Position numbers and translations under genes: made by a program. Below are positions 35,218-45,414 of a stretch of DNA of 64,000 nucleotides, one piece after another; the first letter of the stretch is position 1; each line of letters opens with the position of its first letter. The DNA comes from Mahella sp. (GTDB lineage: Bacteria > Bacillota > Clostridia > Mahellales > Mahellaceae). Below the pieces are notes generated by a model that saw only the letters and a program-made list of their open reading frames with translations, was not told the DNA's origin and did no database searches. The DNA lies in the NCBI RefSeq assembly GCF_020054945.1, contig NZ_JAIHAU010000005.1, positions 1-64,000 on the forward strand, read 5' to 3'.

Positions 35218-36393
35218 ATGGATACCATAGAAAAGCTCGGTATATTGGGCATGGGTGCAAGATATGATATGTGCGGATGCGGCCGCGTCTCGGAAGACGA
35301 CTATATAAACAACGGTATCTACCGCGTCAAGACATCCGGCGGCACTTGCTCTATATTCAAGGTACTGCTATCCAACGAATGCACGCGTGACTGCGCATAT
35401 TGCCAAAACCGCGTACAACGCGATGTCCCGCGGACTACCATCGCGCCCGAGGACATGGCACGCCTTTTTATACAGCTTTTTCGCCAGCGCAAAGTGCAAG
35501 GCCTGTTTTTAAGTTCAGGCATACAGCCCAATTCCTCATCCAGCATGGATAATTTGATAAAAACAGCACAGATATTGCGTCAACGGTATAACTACAAGGG
35601 CTACATACATATGAAAATACTGCCCGGCGCCTCCACCGCGCATATAGAGGCGGCGGCAACAGTGACCAACAGATTGTCTATAAACCTCGAGGTGCCGGAT
35701 GCCGAGCATCTTAAAATGCTCAGCCGCTCTAAACGTTATGCCGATTTGGCCGGCGGTATGGAATATATAAACAAGCTAAGGCAAAAGGGCATACGCATAA
35801 GCCAAACCACTCAGTTCATAGTCGGAGCAACCGATGAGAGCGATAGGGACATCGTCTATGCCACGTGGAATCTGAAAGAACGTTTCTCACTGGCGCGCAC
35901 ATATTTCAGCGCGTTTACGCCGGTCATAGACACACCTCTTGAGAATAAGGCTCCTACGCCATTGATACGCGAAACGCGGCTATATCAGGTAGACTTTTTA
36001 TTCCGACAATATGGTTTTACTCCGGACCAGCTCGTATTCGATAACAGCGGCCACCTGCTGCAGGATGTCGACCCCAAAACGGCCTTTGCCCTACACAATC
36101 CCCAGCTATACCCCATAGAAATAAACAAGGCCGATTACCAAACGCTGCTGCTCATACCCGGTATAGGACCGATATCGGCAAAGCGCATAGAAGCCATGCG
36201 CCGCACCGGCAAAATCACAGACCCCATGCAGTTAAAGGCCACTGGCGCTGTTTTAAAGCACTTGCTGCCTTTTGTAACTATAAACGGCAAATATTATCCC
36301 TCGCTGGACTCCGCTGCCAAAGACGGGCAGCAGCTGACGCTGTGGGATTACAATATCGCCGGCGACAACAGGGCAGGTATAATTTCGGCATAG
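35218..36393 (+). CDS. Putative DNA modification/repair radical SAM protein
   Basis: A 391-residue radical S-adenosylmethionine protein. The iron-sulfur motif CxxxCxxC is Cys55, Cys59, Cys62 (NECTRDCAYCQN). An additional N-terminal MCGCGR and the C-terminal helix-hairpin-helix (LLLIPGIGPISAKRIEAM) match the family annotated as radical SAM protein linked to a uracil-DNA-glycosylase-like partner. The HhH region suggests DNA contact. The usual partner gene is not next to it here: the following gene is an oppositely oriented phosphatase starting its 3' end 8 nt away. Reaction unknown. Confidence 0.88.
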   Translation: MDTIEKLGILGMGARYDMCGCGRVSEDDYINNGIYRVKTSGGTCSIFKVLLSNECTRDCAYCQNRVQRDVPRTTIAPEDMARLFIQLFRQRKVQGLFLSSGIQPNSSSSMDNLIKTAQILRQRYNYKGYIHMKILPGASTAHIEAAATVTNRLSINLEVPDAEHLKMLSRSKRYADLAGGMEYINKLRQKGIRISQTTQFIVGATDESDRDIVYATWNLKERFSLARTYFSAFTPVIDTPLENKAPTPLIRETRLYQVDFLFRQYGFTPDQLVFDNSGHLLQDVDPKTAFALHNPQLYPIEINKADYQTLLLIPGIGPISAKRIEAMRRTGKITDPMQLKATGAVLKHLLPFVTINGKYYPSLDSAAKDGQQLTLWDYNIAGDNRAGIISA

Positions 36394-36400
36394 CGATTTC

Positions 36401-37183
36401 TCATCGTACCAGCTTTATTATGTCGCCTATGCCATCCACAACGTAATCGGGTTTTACGCTGGAATGCTCTAAATCATCAACAGTAGTCTCTCCGCTCAAT
36501 ACCAATATGGAGGTTATGCCGCCGTTAATGCCGGTTTGTATATCGGTATAAAGCCTGTCGCCCACTATGGCAAGCTGCTGCGGCCCTAATCCCGTTTTTT
36601 CGAATATACACCTTATTATCTCTCCGTACGGTTTTCCCACTATAAACGGCCGCTTGCCCGTCGAAGCCTCTATAAAAGCGATTATAGCGCCACAGTCCGG
36701 CATAACGCCGCCCTCCACAGGGCAATTGAGATCGGGATGCGTGGCTATATATGTTACACCCTCCCTTATAAAATCGCAGGCTTTCCACAGCTTGTCGTAT
36801 GTCAGCGTCGTATCAAAGCCCACTACCACGAAATCCGGTTCATCATCGACTATAGTAAGGCCGTATCCTTCCAATTCCTGCCGTAGATACGGCGTGCCGA
36901 CGAGAAATACGCGTCTGCCTTTATTTTGTGCGTTCAGATATATGGCGGTGGCCTGTCCGGACGTGAATACCTTATCGTCGGTGATATCGTCGAGCCCCAT
37001 TCGCCGTATTTTATCCGCATAAAAGGCGGCGCTTCTGGAAGAATTGTTGGTTAAAAAGAGATAATCTCGGCCGGTAGCTTTCAGAAACGCTATAAATTCC
37101 ATAGCGCCGGGCAGTAACCGGTCTCCCAAATAAAATGTTCCATCCATATCCAATATAAAACACTTGATATTATTTAACGCCAT
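36401..37183 (-). CDS. HAD-IIA sugar phosphatase (NagD/AraL type)
   Basis: A 260-residue cytoplasmic phosphatase. The nucleophile motif is ILDMDGTFYLG (Asp12, Asp14), the second motif FLTNNSSRS, and the C-terminal motif VGDRLYTDIQTGINGG. The C2A cap with VVVGFDTTLTYDKL and HPDLNCP is characteristic of the NagD/AraL/p-nitrophenyl phosphatase branch, which dephosphorylates various sugar phosphates. It could be the counterpart of AraL, since araB and an araM homologue also occur in the window, but it is not in an operon with them. Confidence 0.9.
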   Translation of the reverse strand: MALNNIKCFILDMDGTFYLGDRLLPGAMEFIAFLKATGRDYLFLTNNSSRSAAFYADKIRRMGLDDITDDKVFTSGQATAIYLNAQNKGRRVFLVGTPYLRQELEGYGLTIVDDEPDFVVVGFDTTLTYDKLWKACDFIREGVTYIATHPDLNCPVEGGVMPDCGAIIAFIEASTGKRPFIVGKPYGEIIRCIFEKTGLGPQQLAIVGDRLYTDIQTGINGGITSILVLSGETTVDDLEHSSVKPDYVVDGIGDIIKLVR

Positions 37184-37296
37184 AAGACCCTCTTCATATT
37201 CGTTTTTATTTATATTATACCATCACCTCTAATATATTCCTATAAAAAATCATCCGAGCGATTGACAGTCAGGAAAGAAAAACTAAGCTAGCAATT

Positions 37297-38274
37297 TTAT
37301 GTAGATTCTCTTTCAATCAACGTAATAGGCAGTATATTTTCTCTGCTTACCTCTTTGCCCTCAATTTGGCCTAAAATTATCTCAATAATTTTTTGAGCCA
37401 TCGCCTCTATCGGCTGCCTTATGGTCGTTAGTGGTGGGACAATAAGCTTTGCAATGTTAATATCGTCATAACCTACAATTTTCAAATCCTTAGGAACTTC
37501 TTTGCCTATTTCTTTAGCTGCATTTATAATCGTAGCCGCGATCAAGTCACTGCTAGCAAATACACCATCAATATCAGGGTGGTCCTCAAAAAGCTTAATA
37601 ATCAATTTTTTATACTCATCGATATCAAATACGTTTAATTTCGTTTCTACTACAACATTTTCGATGCTATGTTCTTTCACGATGTCCATAAAAGCTTTAT
37701 AACGATTATTTGCAGGCGTATTTAAAATCAATGGGCCACTGATATGTGCAATTTCCCTGCACCCTTTTTGTATCAATAGCTTTGTTGCTAATACACCTCC
37801 ATTGTAATTGTCCGACGCAACATACGGTATTTTCTCAGAAAAGTACCTGTCGACAGCAACTATAGGCAGGTTTACATTTAGATACTGCTCGGTTTCTAAA
37901 GTGTGACTTCCTATTATTATGCCATCAACTTGATGCCTTTTTAACATGTCTATATAGCTTTTCTCTTTCTCTACATCCTTCAGAGAATTACATAACAATA
38001 TTTTATAATTATTTTGATATGCGTAATACTCAATATAGCTTGTAAGCTCTGCAAAAAAAGGATGCGAGATACTGGGGATCAGAAGCCCTATTAAGTAAGA
38101 TTTTCTCCTATAAAGCGAACGAGCTAATTCATTAGGCTGATAATTTAGCTTTTTCATTGCTTCATACACTTTTTTTCTCGTCTTTTCGCTTATGTATCCC
38201 CTATTATTTAAAACTCTGGATACCGTCGTAACGGTTACACCAGCTTCTTCTGCCACATCTTTTATCGTAGCCAT
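37297..38274 (-). CDS. LacI-family repressor of the sucrose operon
   Basis: From MATIKDVAEEAGVTVTTVSRVLNN (ATG at 38274, preceded by AAAGGTGG; a GTG at 38283 is also possible) the protein has 325 residues: an N-terminal helix-turn-helix with hinge (NELARSLYRRKS) and a periplasmic-binding-protein-like sugar domain. It closes the sucrose operon, 50 nt after the sucrose phosphorylase gene. Its likely target is TGTCAAGCGGTTGACA at 45991-46006, which overlaps the operon promoter. The inducer is probably a sucrose-derived sugar. Confidence 0.92.
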   Translation of the reverse strand: MATIKDVAEEAGVTVTTVSRVLNNRGYISEKTRKKVYEAMKKLNYQPNELARSLYRRKSYLIGLLIPSISHPFFAELTSYIEYYAYQNNYKILLCNSLKDVEKEKSYIDMLKRHQVDGIIIGSHTLETEQYLNVNLPIVAVDRYFSEKIPYVASDNYNGGVLATKLLIQKGCREIAHISGPLILNTPANNRYKAFMDIVKEHSIENVVVETKLNVFDIDEYKKLIIKLFEDHPDIDGVFASSDLIAATIINAAKEIGKEVPKDLKIVGYDDINIAKLIVPPLTTIRQPIEAMAQKIIEIILGQIEGKEVSRENILPITLIEREST

Positions 38275-38323
38275 TACATCCACCTTTTGTTTATAAAGCT
38301 GTCTTTTATTTTATATAAACCTA

Positions 38324-39790
38324 TTATACCACATATTCCACCTCTTTCCCATTCTTATCTACGTAATTGATGACCGATCTGTATGAGCCTAAATCCACAA
38401 ATAAACTACAACGTTTATCATCTTTTACCCAAGAAAGGCTAATTTCATCTTTTTGGCAATCTTTAATTAAAAATTTCCCATCGAAAGCCTCATATTCATT
38501 TCTAAACCTTATCAGCTTCAATAATCTCTGAACGACATCTTTATGAACTGATTCCTCTATTTCATTCAAACTATAATTATGCCTATTTATCTCCCGCCCG
38601 TCTCCTGTAATTTTTGCTGCTTCAAAGTCATTTGCCCCGGCTAAAAGCCCTACGTAGTATACCTGGGGTATGCCTGGCGTGAAGAGTTGAATGGCTCTGG
38701 CTGCCAAATATGCATCATCATCACAATTTAATGCCGAATAATATGTGCATCTGATTTGATGTACATCAAAGCCATCTTCAGATTTATAGTTGTCTCCATA
38801 TATGAGGCTTAGATTCGCACCCCTTTGCACGCATATATCAACCACTTCTCTGGCCTTCTTAGTATCAATAAGCCCATCCAAATCGGGTTTCACAGGAATT
38901 CCATCATGGCAATCCAGCATCGTAAATTGATTCATAGGGCGATTTTTCAGATAATCATACAGCATTTCATTCGATCTGTTCATTAAAGTATAAAGAACAG
39001 TAAAAGGCAGAATAAAATCATAAATCCAAAATCCACGTTCCGCCAATTTATATTGTATTTCGAACTGCGAATGTACTTCTAAAAGCAATTCTATTCCACA
39101 AGAGGCCGCTTGGCTTTTTATCCAATCTAAAAATTCATATATTTCCGGTTCTACAAAAAAACAGCTGGTACCAATTTTTTTAATTACATATCCTACAGCA
39201 TCAAGCCTCACCATATTAACGCCAAAATTGCTAAATGTTTTTAAGATCCCTAATAAAAATTCTCTTGTTAAATTTGAGTTTATATCCAAATCAATCTGTT
39301 CTGATGGATCTGTCTTGCCAAAAGTCGTCCAAATCCTTTCTTCTTCACCTGTTTCTTCTATTTTGAATATTGAATATGGCAAAGGCCTTCGCAAAAATAT
39401 TTTTTCTATATCGCTTTTGACAGGTTTGCCGTCCTTCCAAAGTTTGTCTAGCGTAATAAACATATCAGCATATTCTGACGCTCTCCCTTTTTTCATAAAA
39501 TCCTGAAAATAGCTGGAATTCTTAGATATATGATTTACCATTACATCCAAAATAATATCAAAATTTTCAGCCATTTTCTTAATGTCGTACCATGTCCCAA
39601 ATTTAGGATCTATCTCGTTATATGTTATAGGGGCAAACCCTCTGTCGCCAGATGACGGGAAAGGAGGCAAAATATGAACGCCAGCAAATGTATCGGAAAA
39701 ATATTTCTCCAATACGTTGTTCAAAGCTTTTAGGTTGCCTCCCAAAGAGTCTGGATAAGTTATTAGTTGCACTTTATTATTAATCAACAT
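38324..39790 (-). CDS. Sucrose phosphorylase (GH13_18)
   Basis: A 488-residue cytoplasmic enzyme converting sucrose and phosphate into glucose 1-phosphate and fructose. Predicted nucleophile Asp197 (MVRLDAVGY), acid/base Glu238 (LLLEVHSQ), transition-state Asp in DCHDGIPV. Start ITYPDSLGG and PPFPSSGDRGFAPI are family hallmarks. Fructose would go to the kinase encoded just upstream. A close relative acts on sucrose 6-phosphate; import by an ABC system, which does not phosphorylate, favours plain sucrose. Confidence 0.92.
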   Translation of the reverse strand: MLINNKVQLITYPDSLGGNLKALNNVLEKYFSDTFAGVHILPPFPSSGDRGFAPITYNEIDPKFGTWYDIKKMAENFDIILDVMVNHISKNSSYFQDFMKKGRASEYADMFITLDKLWKDGKPVKSDIEKIFLRRPLPYSIFKIEETGEEERIWTTFGKTDPSEQIDLDINSNLTREFLLGILKTFSNFGVNMVRLDAVGYVIKKIGTSCFFVEPEIYEFLDWIKSQAASCGIELLLEVHSQFEIQYKLAERGFWIYDFILPFTVLYTLMNRSNEMLYDYLKNRPMNQFTMLDCHDGIPVKPDLDGLIDTKKAREVVDICVQRGANLSLIYGDNYKSEDGFDVHQIRCTYYSALNCDDDAYLAARAIQLFTPGIPQVYYVGLLAGANDFEAAKITGDGREINRHNYSLNEIEESVHKDVVQRLLKLIRFRNEYEAFDGKFLIKDCQKDEISLSWVKDDKRCSLFVDLGSYRSVINYVDKNGKEVEYVV

Positions 39791-39801
39791 TTAATACCAC
39801 C

Positions 39802-40764
39802 TCAGCTTTTTAAATTATAGATGGACTTTATTGTATCAATGTCCGGCAAATCAGCTATTGCTCCAACATATCTCAGTTTATACGCACTAACTGCAAAGCC
39901 TAACTCTAATGATTCTTTTAAAGTATACCCTTTTATCAAACCACTGTAGAAACCTGACCAAAATGCATCACCTGCACCAGTAGTATCTACGACTTCATCT
40001 GCTAATGTATCAAATCTAATCGTTTCTTTCCCGTTTGAAGCTATTGCTCCATCTTTACCCAATGTAAGAATCACCAACTTAGCGCCAAGCTTCAAAAATT
40101 TTTCAAGTTGATTTTCTGGCGTATCTTTGCCAAAAATCCTTTCGGCATCAACCTCAGATGGCTTTATAATGTCGACCTTTGCTATTAAAGATTTTATATA
40201 TTCTCTGCCGTCGTGGCCTCTTTCCCAGATCATAGGATGATAATTTGGATCAAAGCATACTAAAACATTATTTTTTCTGCATTCTTCGATAACCTTCTCC
40301 ACCGTTCTCCTTGATGGATTTCTAGATAGAGGCCAGCTGGAAAAATGAACTATTTTTGTATTCTCAACTAAGTATTTTAGTTCATCTGAATATTCGATAT
40401 GATAATCCGCATCTCTATAAAATATTGGTATAGGATCGCTTTTACTTTTTGTGACCAAAACCATACTTGTTGAATAGTCAACCTGTCTTATATACTTAAT
40501 TTCAATATTGTGCTCTTGTAGCTTTTTTAACAAAAACCTTCCAAGCCCGTCATCGCCAACCGATGATACAATAACTGGATTTATACCCAGCATCCTAGTA
40601 TTTATAGTAATATTTGCAGGAGACCCTCCAAAATATTTTTTATAAGTATCAACCTCAAAATCATCACTATAGTCTGTAGAAATCATATCGACCAGCATTT
40701 CACCGACTGTCAACACATCATACTTTTTATCATTAAACATAATTTTATCATTAAAGTTAAACAT
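39802..40764 (-). CDS. PfkB-family fructokinase
   Basis: A 320-residue ribokinase-fold sugar kinase. FGGSPANITINTRMLG is the first signature; the second, DTTGAGDAFWSGF, carries the catalytic Asp in GAGD. Between GH32 and sucrose phosphorylase genes, it most likely makes fructose 6-phosphate from the fructose they release. GGAGGG at 5 nt supports the start. The pattern also resembles 5-dehydro-2-deoxygluconokinase (IolC), but context favours fructose. Confidence 0.9.
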   Translation of the reverse strand: MFNFNDKIMFNDKKYDVLTVGEMLVDMISTDYSDDFEVDTYKKYFGGSPANITINTRMLGINPVIVSSVGDDGLGRFLLKKLQEHNIEIKYIRQVDYSTSMVLVTKSKSDPIPIFYRDADYHIEYSDELKYLVENTKIVHFSSWPLSRNPSRRTVEKVIEECRKNNVLVCFDPNYHPMIWERGHDGREYIKSLIAKVDIIKPSEVDAERIFGKDTPENQLEKFLKLGAKLVILTLGKDGAIASNGKETIRFDTLADEVVDTTGAGDAFWSGFYSGLIKGYTLKESLELGFAVSAYKLRYVGAIADLPDIDTIKSIYNLKS

Positions 40765-40794
40765 TGATGCCCTCCATAATTCAGTTCCATTACT

Positions 40795-42258
40795 TTATTC
40801 CAAACCAATATCCCATTTCTTAAAACTCACGACTTTGCATGGCCCATCAGAAAACAAAGAGATATTTACAGATTGGCTGTCAGGATAAACTCTTCCAGTC
40901 ATTACTTTTTCCCCGTCATTTATAAAGACTTCAACAGATGATACATCCGCGAAAATATTAAGCCTTAACCTGCCATTTATCAACTCAACTTCTGCGCTTC
41001 TCTTGCCTTTAGGGCCAATGCCTGATCTTTCACGATTAAAAGTAAATAATCCTTCGCAGCAATTGTACGACAAAACAGTTTCTTCAAGCTTTCCTTTAAA
41101 TACCTTAACTCCAAATTCACATTCATCTTGCGGCTCAAATTCAACATTAATCTCATAATACAGCCCATTTGTTTCAAGGTTAACCTCGCCATTTAATTCT
41201 ATGTCTTGCAAGCTGTATTCATTTTCCCTATACTCAACTATTTCTGATATTGGCCTGAAATATATTCTTTCATCTATTTTTATAACTTCCCTGGGAAGCG
41301 TCATAGCGCCAGCCCAATTATGGCCAAGACGATTCGTAACCAAATCTGTCTCCCACATATTCATCCAAGCCACCATTACAACCTTCCCATACTTATCCAC
41401 TGTCGTCTGTGGAGCATAAAAGTCGAATCCGTAATCCACCAGTTGATAGTCCGTATGTGTGAATTTTCCTTCATCTACATTTAAATTACCATTAAAATAA
41501 ATAGAAGAATGTATATTCTTGAAATAAACACCTTTAGGTCTCATGTTCTGTGCTGACACAAACAAAACATCTCTGTCGTCAAATCTAACCATATCAGGGC
41601 ACTCCCAGTTAGTGCCCGTATCTTCATTGCCCTTTAAAATAATATTTACAAATTCCCATTTTATCAAATCCATTGACTTATACATGAGAATCTGTCCAAT
41701 CCCGTGTCCGTCATTAGAACCAATTAAAAGATAATAGGTATCGCCCATTTTTAAAACTTTCGGATCCCTGAAATCTTTTTTGCTGGCTCCATCTGGAATC
41801 TGTGCTACATCTATTATAGGATTTTTCTCGTATTTTTCAAAAGCAACGCCATCTATCGATACGGCCATGTTCTGGACCTGTTTATAATTATCATTTTTCC
41901 CTTTTTCAGTGCATATATGACCTGTATAAAAAAGGTATAATTTACCATCCTTTTCGATGGCACTTCCAGAAAAACATCCATCTCGGTCATAAGCTTTATC
42001 AGGTTCTAAAGCTATAGGTAAATAAGTCCATTTAATCAAATCTTTGCTTACAGCGTGGCCCCAGTGCATCGGCCCCCAAACAGCATCATATGGATAGTGC
42101 TGATAAAATAAATGATAATTGTCTTTAAAATAAACGAATCCATTTGGATCGTTTATCCATCCATATTGGCCCATTAAATGGTATTTAGATCTATACGTTG
42201 AGATTAGCTTTTCTTTATTATGTCTTATAAATTCGTCTGCATTGCTAATTTTGTGCAT
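40795..42258 (-). CDS. GH32 sucrose/fructan hydrolase
   Basis: About 487 residues, five-bladed propeller plus C-terminal beta-sandwich. The nucleophile lies in GWINDPNGF (Asp37 from this start), the transition-state residue in FRDPKV, and the acid/base in WECPDM. I chose the ATG at 42258 because AAGGGATGGG then has proper spacing; an ATG at 42267 is also in frame. No signal peptide: it hydrolyses imported sucrose or fructooligosaccharides, alongside the phosphorylase encoded in the same operon. Confidence 0.94.
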   Translation of the reverse strand: MHKISNADEFIRHNKEKLISTYRSKYHLMGQYGWINDPNGFVYFKDNYHLFYQHYPYDAVWGPMHWGHAVSKDLIKWTYLPIALEPDKAYDRDGCFSGSAIEKDGKLYLFYTGHICTEKGKNDNYKQVQNMAVSIDGVAFEKYEKNPIIDVAQIPDGASKKDFRDPKVLKMGDTYYLLIGSNDGHGIGQILMYKSMDLIKWEFVNIILKGNEDTGTNWECPDMVRFDDRDVLFVSAQNMRPKGVYFKNIHSSIYFNGNLNVDEGKFTHTDYQLVDYGFDFYAPQTTVDKYGKVVMVAWMNMWETDLVTNRLGHNWAGAMTLPREVIKIDERIYFRPISEIVEYRENEYSLQDIELNGEVNLETNGLYYEINVEFEPQDECEFGVKVFKGKLEETVLSYNCCEGLFTFNRERSGIGPKGKRSAEVELINGRLRLNIFADVSSVEVFINDGEKVMTGRVYPDSQSVNISLFSDGPCKVVSFKKWDIGLE

Positions 42259-42273
42259 TCTACCCATCCCTTA

Positions 42274-43101
42274 CTATTTAATTGAACCTCGCAAAACTCC
42301 TTCTATAATTTGCCTTTGCATTATTAAATAGACAATTATTATAGGAATAATAGCAAGCATTAATCCTGCCATTGCATAACCATATTCAATTGTGTATGTT
42401 CCATAAAAGTAAAAAACAGATAATGGCAATGTTCTTTGCTCAGGTGATATCAAAACCAAAGACGGCAGTAAAAAATCATTCCAAATCCATAAAATATCCA
42501 ATATTGCGATAGTAACTGTTGTCGATTTTAGAAGTGGAAAAACAATTTTAAAAAATGTCTGAAGCGGACTGCATCCATCTATCAACGCCGCTTCTTCTAA
42601 TTCTAAAGGTATGCTTTTTATAAAACCATGATATATAAAAACAGCTAATGATGCACCAAAACCAATATACATATAAACTAAAGACCATTTATTGTTCATC
42701 ATCCCTATTGAGCCATATATTTTTACAAGTGGTATCATTATGGCTTGAAATGGTATAGTCATTGATGCGATCATGAAGAAGAACATAAATTGATTAAATT
42801 TCCAGTTTCTTCTTACAAAAATATATGCAGTCATTGCGGAAAGCACAATAATCAATATTACACTAAATATTGTGATAATTAATGAGTTAACAAACGCATG
42901 AGTATAATCCATCTTCGTAAATGCTTCAATATAATTATTAAGGTTTAATTTAGCAGGTATCATTAGTGGATTCATCAATATGTCTTTTCTGTCTTTAAAT
43001 GAATTTATCAATACTACAAAAAATGGAAATATATAAAGTAAAAATACAACGCTTAATACTACTATCTTTATGGCGTTTAAAGCACCATTTTTCTTTTGCA
43101 T
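42274..43101 (-). CDS. Sugar ABC transporter permease (MalG type), sucrose operon
   Basis: A 275-residue CUT1 permease with six helices and EAA loop EEAALIDGCSPLQTFFKIVFP; the tail EGVLRGSIK is typical. Its start overlaps the stop of the partner permease by one base, and its stop lies about 15 nt before the GH32 start, so the three are coupled. Confidence 0.94.
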   Translation of the reverse strand: MQKKNGALNAIKIVVLSVVFLLYIFPFFVVLINSFKDRKDILMNPLMIPAKLNLNNYIEAFTKMDYTHAFVNSLIITIFSVILIIVLSAMTAYIFVRRNWKFNQFMFFFMIASMTIPFQAIMIPLVKIYGSIGMMNNKWSLVYMYIGFGASLAVFIYHGFIKSIPLELEEAALIDGCSPLQTFFKIVFPLLKSTTVTIAILDILWIWNDFLLPSLVLISPEQRTLPLSVFYFYGTYTIEYGYAMAGLMLAIIPIIIVYLIMQRQIIEGVLRGSIK

Positions 43102-43985
43102 TAACTTTCTACCTCCATTCTCTGGCTAAAGTACACTTGTGATAATGTAACAATAGCTACTATCAAAAATAAGAAGAATGCTTCTGCCTGGCCTATTCCG
43201 TATTGCTGGCTTAAGAAAGCAGTATTGTAGACATGCATTGAGATTAATTCTGTGCTTTTATATGGTCCACCGTTTGTTAAAGACAAATTTACATCATAGA
43301 CCATAAACGTTCTCTGTAATGTCAAAAAAATGCATATTGTGAATGATGGTACCATCAGTGGAAGAATTATGTTTTTAAGTCTGTAATATGAATTTGCGCC
43401 ATCGATGTCTGCGGCTTCTATAAGCTCTCTGGGAATATTCATAAATCCTGCAATATATATGACCATCATATATCCAGAGTATTGCCATACGGTTACAATA
43501 ACCAGCGCCCAAAAGGCTTTATTAGGATCAGTAAGCCAAGACGCACTAAATATAGGCAGATTAAAAAGTTCTCCAATATAAACAAGTATATTGGAGAATA
43601 TAAACTGCCAAATAAAGCCAAGTAATATTCCGCCAATTAAATTTGGAGTAAAAAATCCCGTTCTGAAAAAGTTCTGTCCTTTTATGCCACTTGTCAGCAA
43701 ATATGCTAAAAAGAAAGCAATAACATTAACCAGTATTACAGAAAAAAGCACATACCTTAGAGTTAGCAAAAAAGATGACCAGAAGACTTTATCGTTAAAC
43801 ACTTGTAAATAGTTATCTAAACCAACGAATGCGTGTGTAGCAGATATACCGTTCCAGTCAGTGAAAGTAAGATATATTCCATATATAAAAGGCAATATTA
43901 CTACTGTTAAAAAAGCAAAAGTCATCGGCCCGGCAAATATCAGATATGTTTTTAGTTTGCTCAAGAAGTTCTTCTCTATATTCAT
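43101..43985 (-). CDS. Sugar ABC transporter permease (MalF type), sucrose operon
   Basis: A 294-residue CUT1 permease. EAA loop IEAADIDGANSYYRLKNIILP; LTNGGPYKSTELISMHVY is the MalF-type motif. It lies after a perfect 36-nt palindrome that separates it from the binding-protein gene. Confidence 0.94.
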   Translation of the reverse strand: MNIEKNFLSKLKTYLIFAGPMTFAFLTVVILPFIYGIYLTFTDWNGISATHAFVGLDNYLQVFNDKVFWSSFLLTLRYVLFSVILVNVIAFFLAYLLTSGIKGQNFFRTGFFTPNLIGGILLGFIWQFIFSNILVYIGELFNLPIFSASWLTDPNKAFWALVIVTVWQYSGYMMVIYIAGFMNIPRELIEAADIDGANSYYRLKNIILPLMVPSFTICIFLTLQRTFMVYDVNLSLTNGGPYKSTELISMHVYNTAFLSQQYGIGQAEAFFLFLIVAIVTLSQVYFSQRMEVES

Positions 43986-44013
43986 ATTAAACCCTCCATA
44001 ACATTGAATAATG

Positions 44014-44049
44014 CTGAATAACAGATAGAATATTCTATCTGTTATTCAG
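44014..44049 (-). terminator. Perfect 36-nt palindrome between binding protein and permease
   Basis: The two 18-nt arms starting CTGAATAACAGATAG are exact reverse complements with no loop bases. With no T-tract it is more likely an mRNA 3'-end-protecting or attenuating stem. Confidence 0.75.
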
Positions 44050-44058
44050 TAAAATTAT

Positions 44059-45414
44059 TTATTGTACACTTTCCCAGTAACTTTCAATATCATTGACTAA
44101 GCCTTTTCTGTCTATAACTCCAGCTAAATATTTTTGCATTGACGCACCCAATTTTGACCAATGATCGGCTGGTAATGGAGCTGTTATAAATTTTAGGGTA
44201 TTCCCTTCGCTTATATATTGTTCAATTGACTTTGCCAACGGATCATTTGGCACAAGCTCGATGTTTTTGAATGCTGGAATTACGTTGCATTGATTGACAA
44301 GCGCATCTTGTCCTGATTGACTATACACTAACCAATTTAAGAACTCTTTCGCTGCATCCTGTTGCGCTTGGTTATTTTGAGCTTTGTCTACTCCTATAAG
44401 TTTAGTAGGACCGACTGGTATTTCAGAATTACCATAGTCATTCGGATCATTACTTATTGGAACCGGCACAAAACCATATTGTTCGTTTGCCGTATCAAAT
44501 TCCTTTATCTGAGGCCATGCCCAGTTCCCCATAAACCAAAAACCGACTTGCCCTTGCCCTATGACTTGGGGACCCTTATCATAAGTAGGAGACAAAGGAT
44601 CATCTTTGTCCAAATTGTACTTTTTCATCATATCAAACGTATCCATTAAACCGTTAAATACTTCATTATTTGCCAGATCAACTTTGCCAGCTTTTAAATC
44701 AGATATAAACGCGTAAACTTGAGCAGGATCTTTTGATTGAGCTGTATAAGCAATAGGTAAAAAGTGCCCTCCTAACGACCAATCCATCGGAGAAATTTCC
44801 AGTGCTTTAACACCAGTAGCTTCAACTTTCTTAAAGGCATCTTCTAAGTCATTTCTTGTTTTTATTGATTTCGGATCAAAACTTCCACCAAAAGCCTTGT
44901 CCAAAACTACTTTATTGTATATTAAGCCATATCCTTCTATTGCGAAAGGAAAAGCCATCACTTTATCATCTATAGTAGCATCATCTAATGCACCTGCTAC
45001 TGTATCAGATACCCACTTTTCATTGCTTAAATCCAAAAAGTTGTCTTTGAATTGCACAATATCACCAGGATCGAGCATAGCCAAAGCAGGAGCATTTCCA
45101 GAAGCATACATAGAAGAGATTTTCTCAAAAGGAGATTGTCCTGCAGCAGCTGGAATTACATCAACGGTAATATTTGGATTCTCTTTTGCAAATTGCTCAG
45201 CAGCAGTTTCTAACTGTGATTGTATTTCACCTTTTGAATTTAAAAATGTAATTTTAACGCTTTCAGTACTCTCAGTTGATGTATTATTGCTTTCGGTGGA
45301 CGCATTATTATTCGTTGTAGCAGGCGAGTTGCTATCTGTCGTACTACAACCTACAACAAGTGAGAGCATCAAGATTAACGATACAACAATTAACAATAAT
45401 TTTTTTCTTTTCAT
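44059..45414 (-). CDS. Sugar-binding lipoprotein, sucrose operon
   Basis: A 451-residue family-1 solute-binding protein. The signal peptide ends at lipobox LVVGC (Cys23), followed by an Asn/Ser/Thr linker (about 25-50). The mature protein starts VKITFLNSKGEIQ. It is the first gene of the operon and should capture sucrose or fructooligosaccharides for the two permeases. A GGAGG lies just before the ATG. No ATPase gene follows, as in the other two importers of the window. Confidence 0.93.
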   Translation of the reverse strand: MKRKKLLLIVVSLILMLSLVVGCSTTDSNSPATTNNNASTESNNTSTESTESVKITFLNSKGEIQSQLETAAEQFAKENPNITVDVIPAAAGQSPFEKISSMYASGNAPALAMLDPGDIVQFKDNFLDLSNEKWVSDTVAGALDDATIDDKVMAFPFAIEGYGLIYNKVVLDKAFGGSFDPKSIKTRNDLEDAFKKVEATGVKALEISPMDWSLGGHFLPIAYTAQSKDPAQVYAFISDLKAGKVDLANNEVFNGLMDTFDMMKKYNLDKDDPLSPTYDKGPQVIGQGQVGFWFMGNWAWPQIKEFDTANEQYGFVPVPISNDPNDYGNSEIPVGPTKLIGVDKAQNNQAQQDAAKEFLNWLVYSQSGQDALVNQCNVIPAFKNIELVPNDPLAKSIEQYISEGNTLKFITAPLPADHWSKLGASMQKYLAGVIDRKGLVNDIESYWESVQ

